From an uncultured Oscillospiraceae bacterium (GTDB lineage: Bacteria > Bacillota > Clostridia > Oscillospirales > Oscillospiraceae): a stretch of DNA of 64,000 nt. Below the pieces are notes generated by a model, which saw nothing but the letters and a program-made list of their open reading frames with translations, did not search any database and was not told the DNA's origin. Location of the stretch: the NCBI GenBank assembly GCA_934667815.1, contig CAKUMO010000001.1, positions 132,448 to 196,447 on the forward strand, written 5' to 3'. Positions within the stretch are counted from its first letter, which is position 1. Each line of letters begins with the position of its first letter. Shown piece after piece: positions 8,505 to 16,808 of this stretch. The translations under genes were made by a program, and so were the position numbers.

Positions 8505-9024
8505 AGCGCCTTGCCGCGCAACACGAATATTGTAAAAGGGGCTGCCTCGACCGAGGCAGCCCCAGCGTGTCGAAAAGCTCTTTTCGGCACGCTGACAGAC
8601 TGCGAAAAAGTTCGGAAGACAAGCAACTCTCGTTCGTCGGCGTACATAGGTACGGTAGGGCGTGAGTTGCGCAGTAAGTCAAAATCCTTGCGCTGCAAGC
8701 TGGTTTTCAGACTGTATAGTTTGGAATCCACGACTTTTGCAAATGAAATCCAGAGAGCAAAAATCCATGAAATTGTGAATCGATTTTGACGATTACGGAC
8801 TTTTTTGACAGTCTGGGGCTGCCTCGACCGAGGCAGCCTGTTTTTATATGGAAACTCCGCGGGGACTTCTTCCCCGACGCCTCATGTACAGGCAGCGATT
8901 TCCAAACTGGACAGTGACAGAACGGAAACCGCCGCCAAAACAACGAGATTCTATTGTATAATCACTTTATCTAAAACAACGCCCGCAGCGGGGCTGCGGT
9001 GCGGAAGGGTATGAGGTGATGGCG
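8505..9024. other. Intergenic stretch between GH2 and the M4 peptidase
   Basis: This 520-bp gap holds the hairpin-rich element described at 8538-8845. Beyond it, a perfect TATAAT at 8957-8962 without a good -35 and a CCGCAGC/GCTGCGG hairpin near 8983-8999 precede the peptidase ribosome-binding site. I see no convincing gene; minus-strand frames across the element are open only because of its composition. Confidence 0.6.
8538..8845 (+). repeat. Hairpin-rich element flanked by identical palindromes
   Basis: An identical 24-base palindromic hairpin (GGGGCTGCCTC paired with GAGGCAGCC across a short loop) occurs at 8538-8561 and again at 8815-8838, the second followed by TGTTTTT like a terminator. 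Between them the unit is closed by complementary ends (8596-8613 with 8798-8815, including CAGACTG and CAGTCTG). Inside are further stems: AGCGTG/CACGCT arms at 8564-8594, GCAACTC (8623-8629) with GAGTTGC (8664-8670), CGTAC/GTACG at 8641-8654 and CTTGC/GCAAG at 8687-8699. It could be a miniature transposable element in a terminator or a structured RNA. Confidence 0.6.
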
Positions 9025-11097
9025 ATGAAAACTCTGCATATACGGCTGTGCGCCGTGCTTTTGCTGTGCGGTCTGCTGCTCGGCGGATGCAGCCGCAGCT
9101 TCCCGGAGTACACACTGGCCACGGGCGGCAGCACTGCACCGACCGAGAAGCAATATAACGACACCGTTCAGCTCACGGAGCAGGACATCCAGAGCATGAA
9201 CGGCGGCGAAGCGCTGCTGACTTACAGCGACGAGGGCTACGTTACCACACTGGTCGGGAAATACTGCGAAACGCCCATCGGCACTTACGAGGATGCCGTC
9301 GCTTCACTCAACGGCATTGCCTCGCTCATCGGGCTGTCCGCCGGCTCGGAGTTTTTCTGTGTCTACGGAGCGTCGGACAATGAGGGCTATACTTATTATA
9401 CCTTCCAGCAGAAATACGCCGGACTGACCCTGCAATATGCGACCTTAAAGGTCGTCGTCGATCCGCAGGGCTACACGGCGGGGCTGTCCTGCTCCTTCAC
9501 GCCGAACGTCGGCATTGCGGAGGAAAAAACCTTTATCTCCGCAAGCGAGGCCGAGGCCATCGTCCGCGAGAAATTTCCGGAACCGGAGTACCGCTATTAC
9601 ACGGACTTCACGCAGAAATCCGCCGTGACCTTTAATGCCCGCACGGTCGAGTGCGTGGTGGTCTATACCTCCAATCCGGAGCAGTCAATGTCCTTTGATA
9701 TGCCCTTTATCGAGCATTTTGTGACCTACGCCGGAGAGTATCTGACCTCCGTACCGACGTCCTCCATCGGCTCTGAGCTGTCCGATGCGTACAAGACCGA
9801 CGACTATTTCAAGAACCTCACGCCTGCGACCTTTACGGGAAGTGTGACGCTCTTTGACGGCAGCGTGCGCCAGATCACCGTGCCGGTGGCCTATAATGCA
9901 CAGGACGGACTTTATTATCTTGCCGACATCGAGCGCAAGATTATGGTCGCGGACTACGCGGCGTTCAACTTCCGCAATCAGCTCGACTTCGTCACGTCGG
10001 CGGACAATTCCGCATGGGACGGGAACTATCTTATTACCTATTATAATTATATCTGCGCCTATGATTATTACGCGGGCATGAACATCCGCTCCATCGACGG
10101 CTTCGAGACGCCCATCCTGATTACCGTGAACATGTGCGACTCCGAGGGCAAGCCCGAAAACAATGCCTGCTTCTACGGCCTCAACAACGGCTGGGCGTGC
10201 TTCGGCAGCAGTCAGGTCAACCGCTACGGCGAGGCGCTGGACGTCGTTGCCCATGAATACACCCACGGCGTCACGCGCTGCTCCATGCAGGGCACGCTCT
10301 ATGCCAATGAGACCGGCGCAATCAACGAGGCGTACAGCGACATCATGGGCAACCTGATCGAGATGCGCGAGGGCGCGACGAACGACGGCGCATGGCTTCT
10401 GGGTGAGCGCTGCGGGGAGGTCATGCGGTCGATGAGCGACCCGAACGCCTACGGCCAGCCCGCCTTTGTCGGCGACGTTTTCTACGGCACGAACGTCCTG
10501 ACTCCCGCGCGCACGAACGACAACGGCAGCGTCCACACGAACAACTCGCTCCTGTCGCACATCGCCTACGGCCTGTACCGCGAGGGCATGAGCCTTGCCG
10601 AGGAGAGCAAGCTCTGGTTCACCTCCATCGAGCTGATGACGCCGCTTTCGGACTACGACGATATTTATGCCTGCCTGATCTTCAGCGCGAAGATTAACGG
10701 CCTGAACCAGTATTCCGAGGTCATCACGCGCCTGTTCACCGAGGCCGGACTGCTGGGCGACCGCGAACAGCGCGCCTATGAGACGACGAAATCCGGCTGC
10801 GGCCGCGTGGAATTCAAGGTTTCCGACGCGCTCGCACAGGGCGCGGATACCGTTGCGGTCTACACCGCGCAGGCCGACGGCTCGGGGCAATACCTCCTGT
10901 CGGTCAATCCGGACAGAAACGGCCGCGTCTCCTTCCTCGTGCCTGCGGGTACCTATCTGATCGTCTACATCCACGCGACGCAGCAGGGCAACGCAAATTA
11001 TGGCTATCACGAAAACGGTTGGGCAGCCGGAACGGACGGCCTTGCGTATATCGAGGTTGCTGAGGGACGCGTCACGACCCTCAGCGACATCAGCTAA
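9025..11097 (+). CDS. M4 (thermolysin-like) metallopeptidase lipoprotein
   Basis: This 690-residue zinc peptidase carries a lipoprotein signal with lipobox LLGGC, so it is tethered outside the membrane. An N-terminal propeptide-like region (about 40-260) precedes the catalytic domain. Zinc ligands and catalytic residues are His410, Glu411 and His414 in HEYTH, Glu435 in GAINEAYSD, and the proton-donor His504 in GSVHTNNSLLSHIAY. The last ~85 residues look like a small beta-sandwich. ATG 9025 follows GAGGTG by six bases; ATG 9019 is possible. It opens a three-gene unit with two unknown lipoproteins. Secreted M4 enzymes usually digest proteins; the intact catalytic set supports activity, but the target is unknown. 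Confidence 0.92.
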   Translation: MKTLHIRLCAVLLLCGLLLGGCSRSFPEYTLATGGSTAPTEKQYNDTVQLTEQDIQSMNGGEALLTYSDEGYVTTLVGKYCETPIGTYEDAVASLNGIASLIGLSAGSEFFCVYGASDNEGYTYYTFQQKYAGLTLQYATLKVVVDPQGYTAGLSCSFTPNVGIAEEKTFISASEAEAIVREKFPEPEYRYYTDFTQKSAVTFNARTVECVVVYTSNPEQSMSFDMPFIEHFVTYAGEYLTSVPTSSIGSELSDAYKTDDYFKNLTPATFTGSVTLFDGSVRQITVPVAYNAQDGLYYLADIERKIMVADYAAFNFRNQLDFVTSADNSAWDGNYLITYYNYICAYDYYAGMNIRSIDGFETPILITVNMCDSEGKPENNACFYGLNNGWACFGSSQVNRYGEALDVVAHEYTHGVTRCSMQGTLYANETGAINEAYSDIMGNLIEMREGATNDGAWLLGERCGEVMRSMSDPNAYGQPAFVGDVFYGTNVLTPARTNDNGSVHTNNSLLSHIAYGLYREGMSLAEESKLWFTSIELMTPLSDYDDIYACLIFSAKINGLNQYSEVITRLFTEAGLLGDREQRAYETTKSGCGRVEFKVSDALAQGADTVAVYTAQADGSGQYLLSVNPDRNGRVSFLVPAGTYLIVYIHATQQGNANYGYHENGWAAGTDGLAYIEVAEGRVTTLSDIS

Positions 11098-11110
11098 GGA
11101 GGCGGGGAGC

Positions 11111-12616
11111 ATGAAGAAACAACGGATTTTCGCGCTGCTTCTGGCGCTGGCGCTGCTTACTGTGCTGCTTAGCGGCTGCAAGCGCAGCTTTGTGACAAAC
11201 GAATTTACCGCGCCTGCGGAGCTTCAGCCCGTTCCGGCTGGTGAGCGCGCATTTGACGCGCCGGACGGGACGTTCAGCTTCCTTTATCCAGAAACGGCCT
11301 CGGTCGAGTGGACACAGGACGGCGCATATCTTTACTCCGTTTCTCAGGGTCAGATGCCCTATATTCTGATCTATTACGCACAGGGGAGCTTCGACCCGGA
11401 CAGCTATTTTTCCAGCTATGCAAGTCTGGTGAAAAGGACCTATGCGGATGCGGCGCTCGGCAAGATTTCGCAGACGCACGTCGGAGATAAGACGCTTTAC
11501 ATGCTGCGCAGCGCGGTCAAGGGCGAGGGTACGACCTATGTCATCGACCGTTATCTCGAGATTTATCCAGATTGCAGCATCCAATACACCGTCAAGAGCA
11601 ACCACGCCGCAAGCGAGGATGCGCTGCTGGCCTCCGTCGTGCAGAGCATGTGCCCTGTTACGGGCATCTACGGGCAGACCCAGCCGCAATCGGTCTATAC
11701 CGACCTGCGCTCGGTATCCAATGCGGATGTCGGCATCTCCATGTCTGTGCCCACGGGCATGAACGCGCAGGAAATTCCCATCGGCCTTCTGGCGCAGGAC
11801 GAGAATCTGCTGCTCTTTGCGTCCTATCAGAACAGCGATGCCGCAGGCTCTGCCATCTATGACAGCAACGATTTCTTAGACCGCATCGGCGCGGTCGAGG
11901 GGCTGCTGCAGGCGCAGCTTGGCGCGGACAGCGCGGCCATTCAGAGCGGCGTGGCAGAGAAGATCGGCAATTACGATGCCTACGTTTTCCCGCTCCAGAT
12001 CAGCATGGATGGCTTCGCGGGCAGCGGCAGGCTGTATCTCATCAACAATCCGGCAGGCGTTGGCTGCTATGTGCTTTATTATGCGGCAGCAAACGAAGCT
12101 GTCGAGGCGACCGGCCAGCAATGCATGAGCAGCTTCATGATCGACGCTGCACCGGGCAACACGCCAAGCTATCAGCAGTTCACCGACAGCCGGCACACCT
12201 TCACCTTCCTCTACCGCTCCGGCCTGACCGATGCCACGGCTACGGATATGGGCGGCCTCGCCGCGATCGAGCTGACGGACGGCGATTTCCTCCTCGTTTC
12301 GCCGGTCTCTGCGGCCGACGAGGGCGTGTCCTCGGCCTCTGAATATCTGCTGAAATATCTGCAAACCGTCCGCGAAAGCAATCCCGATGTCGTTTATGAC
12401 GCGGGCGAGATCACGCAGGAGAGCGGCGGACGCTACGCCTTCTCGACGCTCGAGGTAAGCTATGTCTATGACGGCGTGCCGCGCAGCTTGACCCTCAGCG
12501 GCTGCGACGGGGCCGACGGCACGATCTGGGTCGTGATCGCCGCCGGAACGGAGGAGTACGCCTCCGTGCTCTCCACGCTGCGCGGGGATATTCTCTGGTC
12601 GTTCCGCACGACCTGA
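11111..12616 (+). CDS. Lipoprotein of unknown function
   Basis: This 501-residue protein begins MKKQRIFALLLALALLTVLL and has lipobox LLSGC, so it should be an extracellular lipoprotein. The ATG at 11111 is chosen because AAGGAGG lies just upstream and the lipoprotein signal starts there. It appears to contain related beta-rich modules: FDAPDGTFSFLYPE near residue 40 and FTDSRHTFTFLYRSG near 360 begin similar stretches, as in PsbP-like folds. It is 13 bp behind the M4 peptidase and 11 bp ahead of a second lipoprotein. The trio may act together at the surface, for example as protease plus accessory or substrate-capture proteins, but no function can be read. Confidence 0.75.
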   Translation: MKKQRIFALLLALALLTVLLSGCKRSFVTNEFTAPAELQPVPAGERAFDAPDGTFSFLYPETASVEWTQDGAYLYSVSQGQMPYILIYYAQGSFDPDSYFSSYASLVKRTYADAALGKISQTHVGDKTLYMLRSAVKGEGTTYVIDRYLEIYPDCSIQYTVKSNHAASEDALLASVVQSMCPVTGIYGQTQPQSVYTDLRSVSNADVGISMSVPTGMNAQEIPIGLLAQDENLLLFASYQNSDAAGSAIYDSNDFLDRIGAVEGLLQAQLGADSAAIQSGVAEKIGNYDAYVFPLQISMDGFAGSGRLYLINNPAGVGCYVLYYAAANEAVEATGQQCMSSFMIDAAPGNTPSYQQFTDSRHTFTFLYRSGLTDATATDMGGLAAIELTDGDFLLVSPVSAADEGVSSASEYLLKYLQTVRESNPDVVYDAGEITQESGGRYAFSTLEVSYVYDGVPRSLTLSGCDGADGTIWVVIAAGTEEYASVLSTLRGDILWSFRTT

Positions 12617-12627
12617 AAGGAGACAGC

Positions 12628-13569
12628 ATGAAAAAGAGAATTTTTGTCCTTACCCTCGCGGCGCTCCTGCTTTTGAGCCTCTGCGCCTGCGCCAAGGCGG
12701 AGGTCGGCGGTCTCGGGGACGACGACCGCCGCCCCGCTGCAAGTGATTCCACCGCGCCCTCCGAAAACACGCAGGGCGGTGCGCCCACCGAGACACCCAC
12801 CGAATCCGGCGCCTCGCAAACCGGCGGTCTGCCCCTCGAGACCTACACCGGCAACGGCTTTTCCATGCTTGTGCCGCAGGGCTGGAGGGTCGCAACGGGC
12901 GGTGAGGGTGTGAGCTTCTATTTCATTTTGACCGACCCGCAGCGCGACGACCTCTCGGTTTTTCACTTCGGCAAACTCGAGCCGTTTCTGAAGTCCGAGG
13001 AGGCGCGGCAATCCTGGCAGTACTGGGATCCGCTCACGGGAGACGGCACGCTCTATTTCTCCAAAGCGCCTGTGTGTCTGGAAAGGACGGCCAAGGGCCT
13101 GCTCGACTGCTGGGACGAGTGCATTTCCTTTCAGGAGTATCTCGGCGGTGCGCTGTTCCCACAATTCTCCAACCGCACCGTCCTGAGCTGCGACAGCTAT
13201 GCGGGCGCACTCGCGGCGGCGGGCGTAGATCAGACAGTTGCCGTAGCCGGCGGCACGACTCCCTCCGGCAGCAGTGCCCACCTGACGCTTTCGGCGGCAA
13301 TCTTCGACCCCGGCGCGCTGGATATGTTCGGAGACGGCATTGACACCTATTACATGATGGCCTACGAGGTCAACGGCATTCTCATGCCGCAGAACTGCCC
13401 GGAGGATGTGGCAAAGGCGCTGGCGATGTGTCTGTCCAGCCTGCAATTCACACAGGAGTTCGTCGACCGTGCGAATCAGCAGAGCAACGAGCAGCTTGCC
13501 GGAGTTTTGCAGCGCTCGGCGGAAAACGAGGCGCTCATGGATGCCTATCTGCGCAAGTGGGGCTATTGA
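12628..13569 (+). CDS. Lipoprotein of unknown function
   Basis: This 313-residue protein starts with MKKRIFVLTLAALLLLSLCAC, a lipoprotein signal with lipobox LCAC, followed by a Ser/Thr/Pro-rich linker to about residue 68. The globular part opens with YTGNGFSMLVPQGWRVATGGEGVSF, a motif also used by the upstream lipoprotein family and by PsbP/DUF1795-like folds, so the two may be distant relatives. AAGGAG precedes the ATG by a normal distance. It is the last gene of the M4 peptidase unit and converges on a minus-strand membrane protein, overlapping it by 7 bp at the stop codons. I recognise no catalytic motif. Confidence 0.72.
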   Translation: MKKRIFVLTLAALLLLSLCACAKAEVGGLGDDDRRPAASDSTAPSENTQGGAPTETPTESGASQTGGLPLETYTGNGFSMLVPQGWRVATGGEGVSFYFILTDPQRDDLSVFHFGKLEPFLKSEEARQSWQYWDPLTGDGTLYFSKAPVCLERTAKGLLDCWDECISFQEYLGGALFPQFSNRTVLSCDSYAGALAAAGVDQTVAVAGGTTPSGSSAHLTLSAAIFDPGALDMFGDGIDTYYMMAYEVNGILMPQNCPEDVAKALAMCLSSLQFTQEFVDRANQQSNEQLAGVLQRSAENEALMDAYLRKWGY

Positions 13570-14063
13570 GAATCTGCTTGGTAATATGAAATAATTTGAG
13601 ATAATAGATAGCGCCGCCCCGAACGGGCGGCGCTCATACTGACAAAAACCAGAGGAACGGCGCCAAACTTCTGAATCCGGAAGGAGTTGACATAAAATTG
13701 AGCGCCTCCCGTCTGGACAAACGAATGCTGTGCCGTTTCAAGACGTAAAATGATATAAGCGTCATGCGCTTCCGGACGCAGCCGGCAGGACAGCCGCCCT
13801 TTGTAGCGCCGGAAGGTGATGACAGAGGCGTCGTCGCTGAGGTCGTATTCCAGCACATCGGCGGCATTTGGACACCGCAGCCGGTTCCAAAATTCCTCCA
13901 GTGTCATGTCGATGCGGAAAAGGAACCGATGCAGCCCGGCGTCGTAGTTCCGAACGCCCTTGAGCAGTTTCCTCTGACGCAATAGCGGCAGGAGATTGAC
14001 GAACACTGCAAGTGGGGCAAGCAGGAGAAGAAGCGCAAAGATCCAAAGCGGACTGCATGGCAT
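13563..14063 (-). CDS. Small membrane-anchored protein of unknown function
   Basis: This 166-residue protein has one N-terminal transmembrane helix (PLWIFALLLLLAPLAVFVNLLPLL) followed by a basic patch and a cytosolic or external domain I do not recognise (FLFRIDMTLEEFWNRLRCPNAADVLEYDLSDD is part). ATG 14063 follows AAGGAGG by eight bases; a longer frame upstream lacks a binding site. It has its own promoter at 14191-14219. Oddly, its last ~17 codons run through a strong GC hairpin (13610-13634) and overlap the convergent lipoprotein gene, so the original stop may have been lost. Function unknown. Confidence 0.6.
   Translation of the reverse strand: MPCSPLWIFALLLLLAPLAVFVNLLPLLRQRKLLKGVRNYDAGLHRFLFRIDMTLEEFWNRLRCPNAADVLEYDLSDDASVITFRRYKGRLSCRLRPEAHDAYIILRLETAQHSFVQTGGAQFYVNSFRIQKFGAVPLVFVSMSAARSGRRYLLSQIISYYQADSQ
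13610..13634. terminator. Bidirectional hairpin between convergent genes
   Basis: AGCGCCGCCC (13610-13619) pairs perfectly with GGGCGGCGCT (13625-13634) across a five-base loop. It lies 40 bp after the lipoprotein stop and inside the 3' coding tail of the minus-strand gene. No long T-run follows on either strand, so termination may be incomplete. Confidence 0.6.
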
Positions 14064-14190
14064 AAGCGAAACCTCCTTGTCCCTATCTGCCGGTAGGGCC
14101 AATCATAACGAGAGGGCAGCACGGCACTGCCCGCAATCAGCGCAAGCATCAGAAAATCAGCAACTGGGAATCTTATAGTTTTTCATTATT

Positions 14191-14219
14191 ATAATACAAT
14201 CACCAGCCGGTCTTTGCAA
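14191..14219 (-). promoter_or_regulatory. Promoter of the small membrane protein gene
   Basis: On the minus strand TTGCAA (14219-14214), a 17-bp spacer and TATTAT (14196-14191) point to the gene starting at 14063, leaving an untranslated leader of about 120 bases. Confidence 0.5.
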
Positions 14220-14462
14220 ATGTTTTCCCAGCGATAGGACAAGCAATGCGGCGTTTTCGGAAATTTCGCACCTCGCCAGACGGCAGCTGGATTTAAAAAA
14301 TCTTCCTGTTATTAAGACCGTCGAAAGGATGATTTGCAACCAGATTCTTTCGCCTTTTATGAAAAAACAGAAATTATCCGCGGAGCATTCGGCATTTTAT
14401 ATAAATTCGGTGCGCACGGCTTATAGAAAATGCTGAAATTTGCCAAGACAGAGAAAAAAGAA

Positions 14463-14491
14463 TGGACAAACACAAATTCCGCTGATAGAAT
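14463..14491 (+). promoter_or_regulatory. Promoter of the LacI/nucleoside operon
   Basis: TGGACA (14463-14468), a 17-bp spacer and TAGAAT (14486-14491) would start transcription near 14498, directly before the operator at 14504-14523. A bound repressor there would block the transcript of its own gene. Confidence 0.58.
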
Positions 14492-14503
14492 AAAACCAGA
14501 AAG

Positions 14504-14523
14504 TTGATTTAACGTTTGACCAA
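14504..14523 (+). promoter_or_regulatory. Candidate LacI-family operator O1 (autoregulation)
   Basis: TTGATTTAACGTTTGACCAA is an imperfect palindrome centred on the AACGTT core typical of LacI-family operators. It lies between the promoter and the regulator start, and it matches a perfect palindrome inside the next gene (16325-16342) at most positions. The pairing of the two sites is the main support. Confidence 0.62.
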
Positions 14524-14535
14524 GCGGTGATGAGA

Positions 14536-15588
14536 ATGGCAGCGACCCTTAAAGACATCGCAAATTCCGTCGGTACCTCCGTGACGACCGTTTCCAAGGT
14601 TCTGGGCAACCGGGAGATCCGGGTGTCGGAAGCAAAACGGCGGGAAATTCTGGAGGTAGCCGAAAAACTGAACTATCTTCCGAACGCCTCCGGCGTGAAT
14701 CTGAAAAAGGGGAGCACGGACGCCATTGCCGTGATCGTCGGCGACCTGCTTTATCCCTACTACGCAAAGCTCCTGAAGCAGATCGCCTATTGCCTCAATG
14801 AACACGGCAAGAGCATCATCGTCTGCGACGCGGACAACGACTTCCGCACGGAGCTTCAGCACTATCAGCGCATGAAATCCGGCTATGTGGACGGCGCGAT
14901 CATCGTTCCTTCGCCGCTCACGGTCACGCGCGAGAACGTCAAAACCGTGCTGAAGGTTCTGGACGGGCTTGACCTGCCGATCACTTTCGTCTGTCATGGA
15001 CTGCCGCCTTTTGAGTGCTATTCCACGGTCGGAACGCCGCCCTATGCCTGCGGCTACCTTGCTGCCAAGCACCTGCTGGAACTGGGGCATCGCCGCATTG
15101 CCTACGTCTCGGAATCGCTGGAGCACGAGACGCTCAACCCCAAGCTGTTGGGCTTCCGTGCGGCGCTGCGGGAATACGGCGCGGGCGACTGCGGCGACCT
15201 GACGCGCTACGGCTATGCGCGTTACAGCGGCGGCAGCAGCGCCTATCAGGAGCTGGCTGCGTCGGACATGACGGCGGCGGTCTGCTCGGACGATCTGCTG
15301 GCCATCGGCTTTCTTTCCGCAGCGACTGCGGACGGACGCAGTGTTCCGCAGGAGCTGTCCGTCGTGGGTATGGATAACATCATGGCAACGCTGCACAGCA
15401 CGCCGAAGATCACTACGGTCTCGCAGAACACGCAGCTCATCGCACGCAACGCCGTCGATTGCCTGCTTGACGAGATCGACGCCCGCAAGCGCGGGCAGCA
15501 TGCGGACATTACACACATTGCAGTCGAGCCGACGCTCATGGTGCGCGAAAGCACCGGCGCGGCACGGCCGGGAGAGGGCACAAGGTGA
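14536..15588 (+). CDS. LacI family regulator of the nucleoside operon
   Basis: This 350-residue repressor starts MAATLKDIANSVGTSVTTVSKVLGN, a classic LacI helix-turn-helix, followed by a hinge (about 45-60) and a periplasmic-binding-like effector domain with the family segments IAVIVGDLLYPYY, HRRIAYVSE and SVVGMDNIMATLHS. ATG 14536 is preferred because GGTG lies six bases upstream; GTG 14527 and ATG 14530 are alternatives. It is the first gene of a run reaching 24459, and its stop overlaps the next start as GTGA. Effector is probably a nucleoside or free base judged from the genes below it. Operators at 14504 and 16325 suggest autoregulation with looping. Confidence 0.92.
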   Translation: MAATLKDIANSVGTSVTTVSKVLGNREIRVSEAKRREILEVAEKLNYLPNASGVNLKKGSTDAIAVIVGDLLYPYYAKLLKQIAYCLNEHGKSIIVCDADNDFRTELQHYQRMKSGYVDGAIIVPSPLTVTRENVKTVLKVLDGLDLPITFVCHGLPPFECYSTVGTPPYACGYLAAKHLLELGHRRIAYVSESLEHETLNPKLLGFRAALREYGAGDCGDLTRYGYARYSGGSSAYQELAASDMTAAVCSDDLLAIGFLSAATADGRSVPQELSVVGMDNIMATLHSTPKITTVSQNTQLIARNAVDCLLDEIDARKRGQHADITHIAVEPTLMVRESTGAARPGEGTR

Positions 15589-16808
15589 AGCAAAAAAAGA
15601 TCTTTCCGTTTCTGGTTCTGGCAATGTGCTTCCTGATTCAGGGAGGACTGCTGGGTATTATTTCCAATTGCCGCGGAATTTTTTATGATCCGGTCTGCGC
15701 GGAGCTGGGCATCAAGCTCGGCAAGCTCACGACCTATTCCGTGTTCTACGGGCTTGCCGTCTGCGCGGCCATTCCCTTTGCCTCGCGTGCGGTCAAAACC
15801 TGGAATCTGCGCTGGACGCTGACGGGGTTTGCCTTGCTCACCGCGGCGGCACAGTTTGCAATGTCCTATTTTCACAGTGTTTATCAGTGGTATATTGCCG
15901 CTGCGGTGCAGGGCGTGTGCTATGCGTTCCTGTTTGTGCAGACGGTTCCGATGCTGGTCAATCGTTGGTTCAGCGAACAGAGCGGCTTTTTCCTCGGCAT
16001 TGCCTGCTCTGCCTCCGGCATTGTGGGTGCGCTGATGAACCCGCTGGCGCAGAGCTTTATGGCCGCTTATGGCTGGCGGGCGACCTACCGGATGCTGGGC
16101 ATTGCGCTGTTTGTGCTGCTGGTTCCTGCCTGTGCGCTGTTTGCCGTGCGCAAGCCGGAGGATGTCGGCGCACAGCCCTATCACCGCCGAAAGGCCCCGA
16201 AGCGCAGCGCGCACATGCCGGTTTTTCAGGATTTTTCCGCAAAAAACGGGGTATTTGCACTGCTGTTGGTGTTTGCCTGTGCGATCTGCATCACGACCGG
16301 TTATAACCAGATGCTTTTCGGCGTTGGTCAAACGTTTGACCATCCGAAGGAGCTTTTGGGAACCTTTGTTTCCGTCTCCATGGTCGGCACGATCGTCTGC
16401 AAGCTGCTTGTCGGCTGGCTCAACGACCGCTTCGGCATGCAGGCCGCCTGCTATGCGGCCGTCGGCACCATAGGCGCAGGGCTTGTGTGCCTGTTTTTCG
16501 GGCAGTCCGTGGTGCGGATGTACATCGGCGCGTTTTGTATGGGCATGCCCATGGCGGTCACAGTCGTGGCCATGCCGAATCTGGTGCGCAGCGTGTTCGG
16601 AAACGAGGCCTTTGAGCAGCGCTACCGCACGGTGTCGGTGATTGTCAATCTGGTCAGCAATTTCAGCTTTACGGTGCTGGGCTGGCTCGTGTCAATTTTT
16701 GATTCTTACAAGGTGATGCTGGCTTTCGGTATCGGTGCATCGGCACTCTCGGCGCTGCTGGCCGCCGCCCTCTTTGCAGTGAGAAAAAGGAGCTTGATCT
16801 ATGAATGA
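15585..16808 (+). CDS. MFS transporter, oxalate/formate antiporter-like
   Basis: This 407-residue membrane protein has about twelve helices in two halves and resembles the OFA branch of the major facilitator superfamily: PMLVNRWFSEQSGFFLGIACSASGIVGAL is the usual mid-domain segment, and LLVGWLNDRFGMQ is the MFS loop motif. It starts at GTG 15585, overlapping the regulator stop, so translation is coupled. It carries a perfect 18-bp palindrome within its coding sequence (16325-16342). In this operon it could carry a base, nucleoside or breakdown product that the ABC importer does not; the substrate cannot be inferred from sequence. Confidence 0.85.
   Translation: MKQKKIFPFLVLAMCFLIQGGLLGIISNCRGIFYDPVCAELGIKLGKLTTYSVFYGLAVCAAIPFASRAVKTWNLRWTLTGFALLTAAAQFAMSYFHSVYQWYIAAAVQGVCYAFLFVQTVPMLVNRWFSEQSGFFLGIACSASGIVGALMNPLAQSFMAAYGWRATYRMLGIALFVLLVPACALFAVRKPEDVGAQPYHRRKAPKRSAHMPVFQDFSAKNGVFALLLVFACAICITTGYNQMLFGVGQTFDHPKELLGTFVSVSMVGTIVCKLLVGWLNDRFGMQAACYAAVGTIGAGLVCLFFGQSVVRMYIGAFCMGMPMAVTVVAMPNLVRSVFGNEAFEQRYRTVSVIVNLVSNFSFTVLGWLVSIFDSYKVMLAFGIGASALSALLAAALFAVRKRSLIYE
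16325..16342 (+). promoter_or_regulatory. Perfect palindrome, candidate intragenic operator O2
   Basis: TGGTCAAACGTTTGACCA is a perfect 18-bp inverted repeat inside the MFS gene. Its right half and core are identical to the operator just upstream of the LacI gene 1.8 kb away. The arrangement recalls lac O2 inside lacZ. Confidence 0.62.

Larger units (their letters stand above)
14064..14535. other. Divergent intergenic region, AT-rich, with two promoters
   Basis: This 472-bp region separates the minus-strand membrane protein from the LacI gene. It holds the two promoters and the operator listed separately. Between about 14230 and 14440 it is notably AT-richer than its surroundings; an open frame there reaches a 35-codon ATG version at 14329-14436, but it has no good ribosome-binding site or family resemblance. 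It may be a decayed gene or simply regulatory DNA. Confidence 0.5.

Noticed and set aside
8480-8731. Minus-strand open frame of 83 codons across the hairpin element
   Set aside because: It overlaps the end of the GH2 gene, follows the repeat structure and lacks a convincing ribosome-binding site; it is better explained by the element itself.
14329-14436. 35-codon frame upstream of the LacI gene
   Set aside because: No proper Shine-Dalgarno spacing, AT-rich composition and no homology; kept only as a remark in the intergenic entry.
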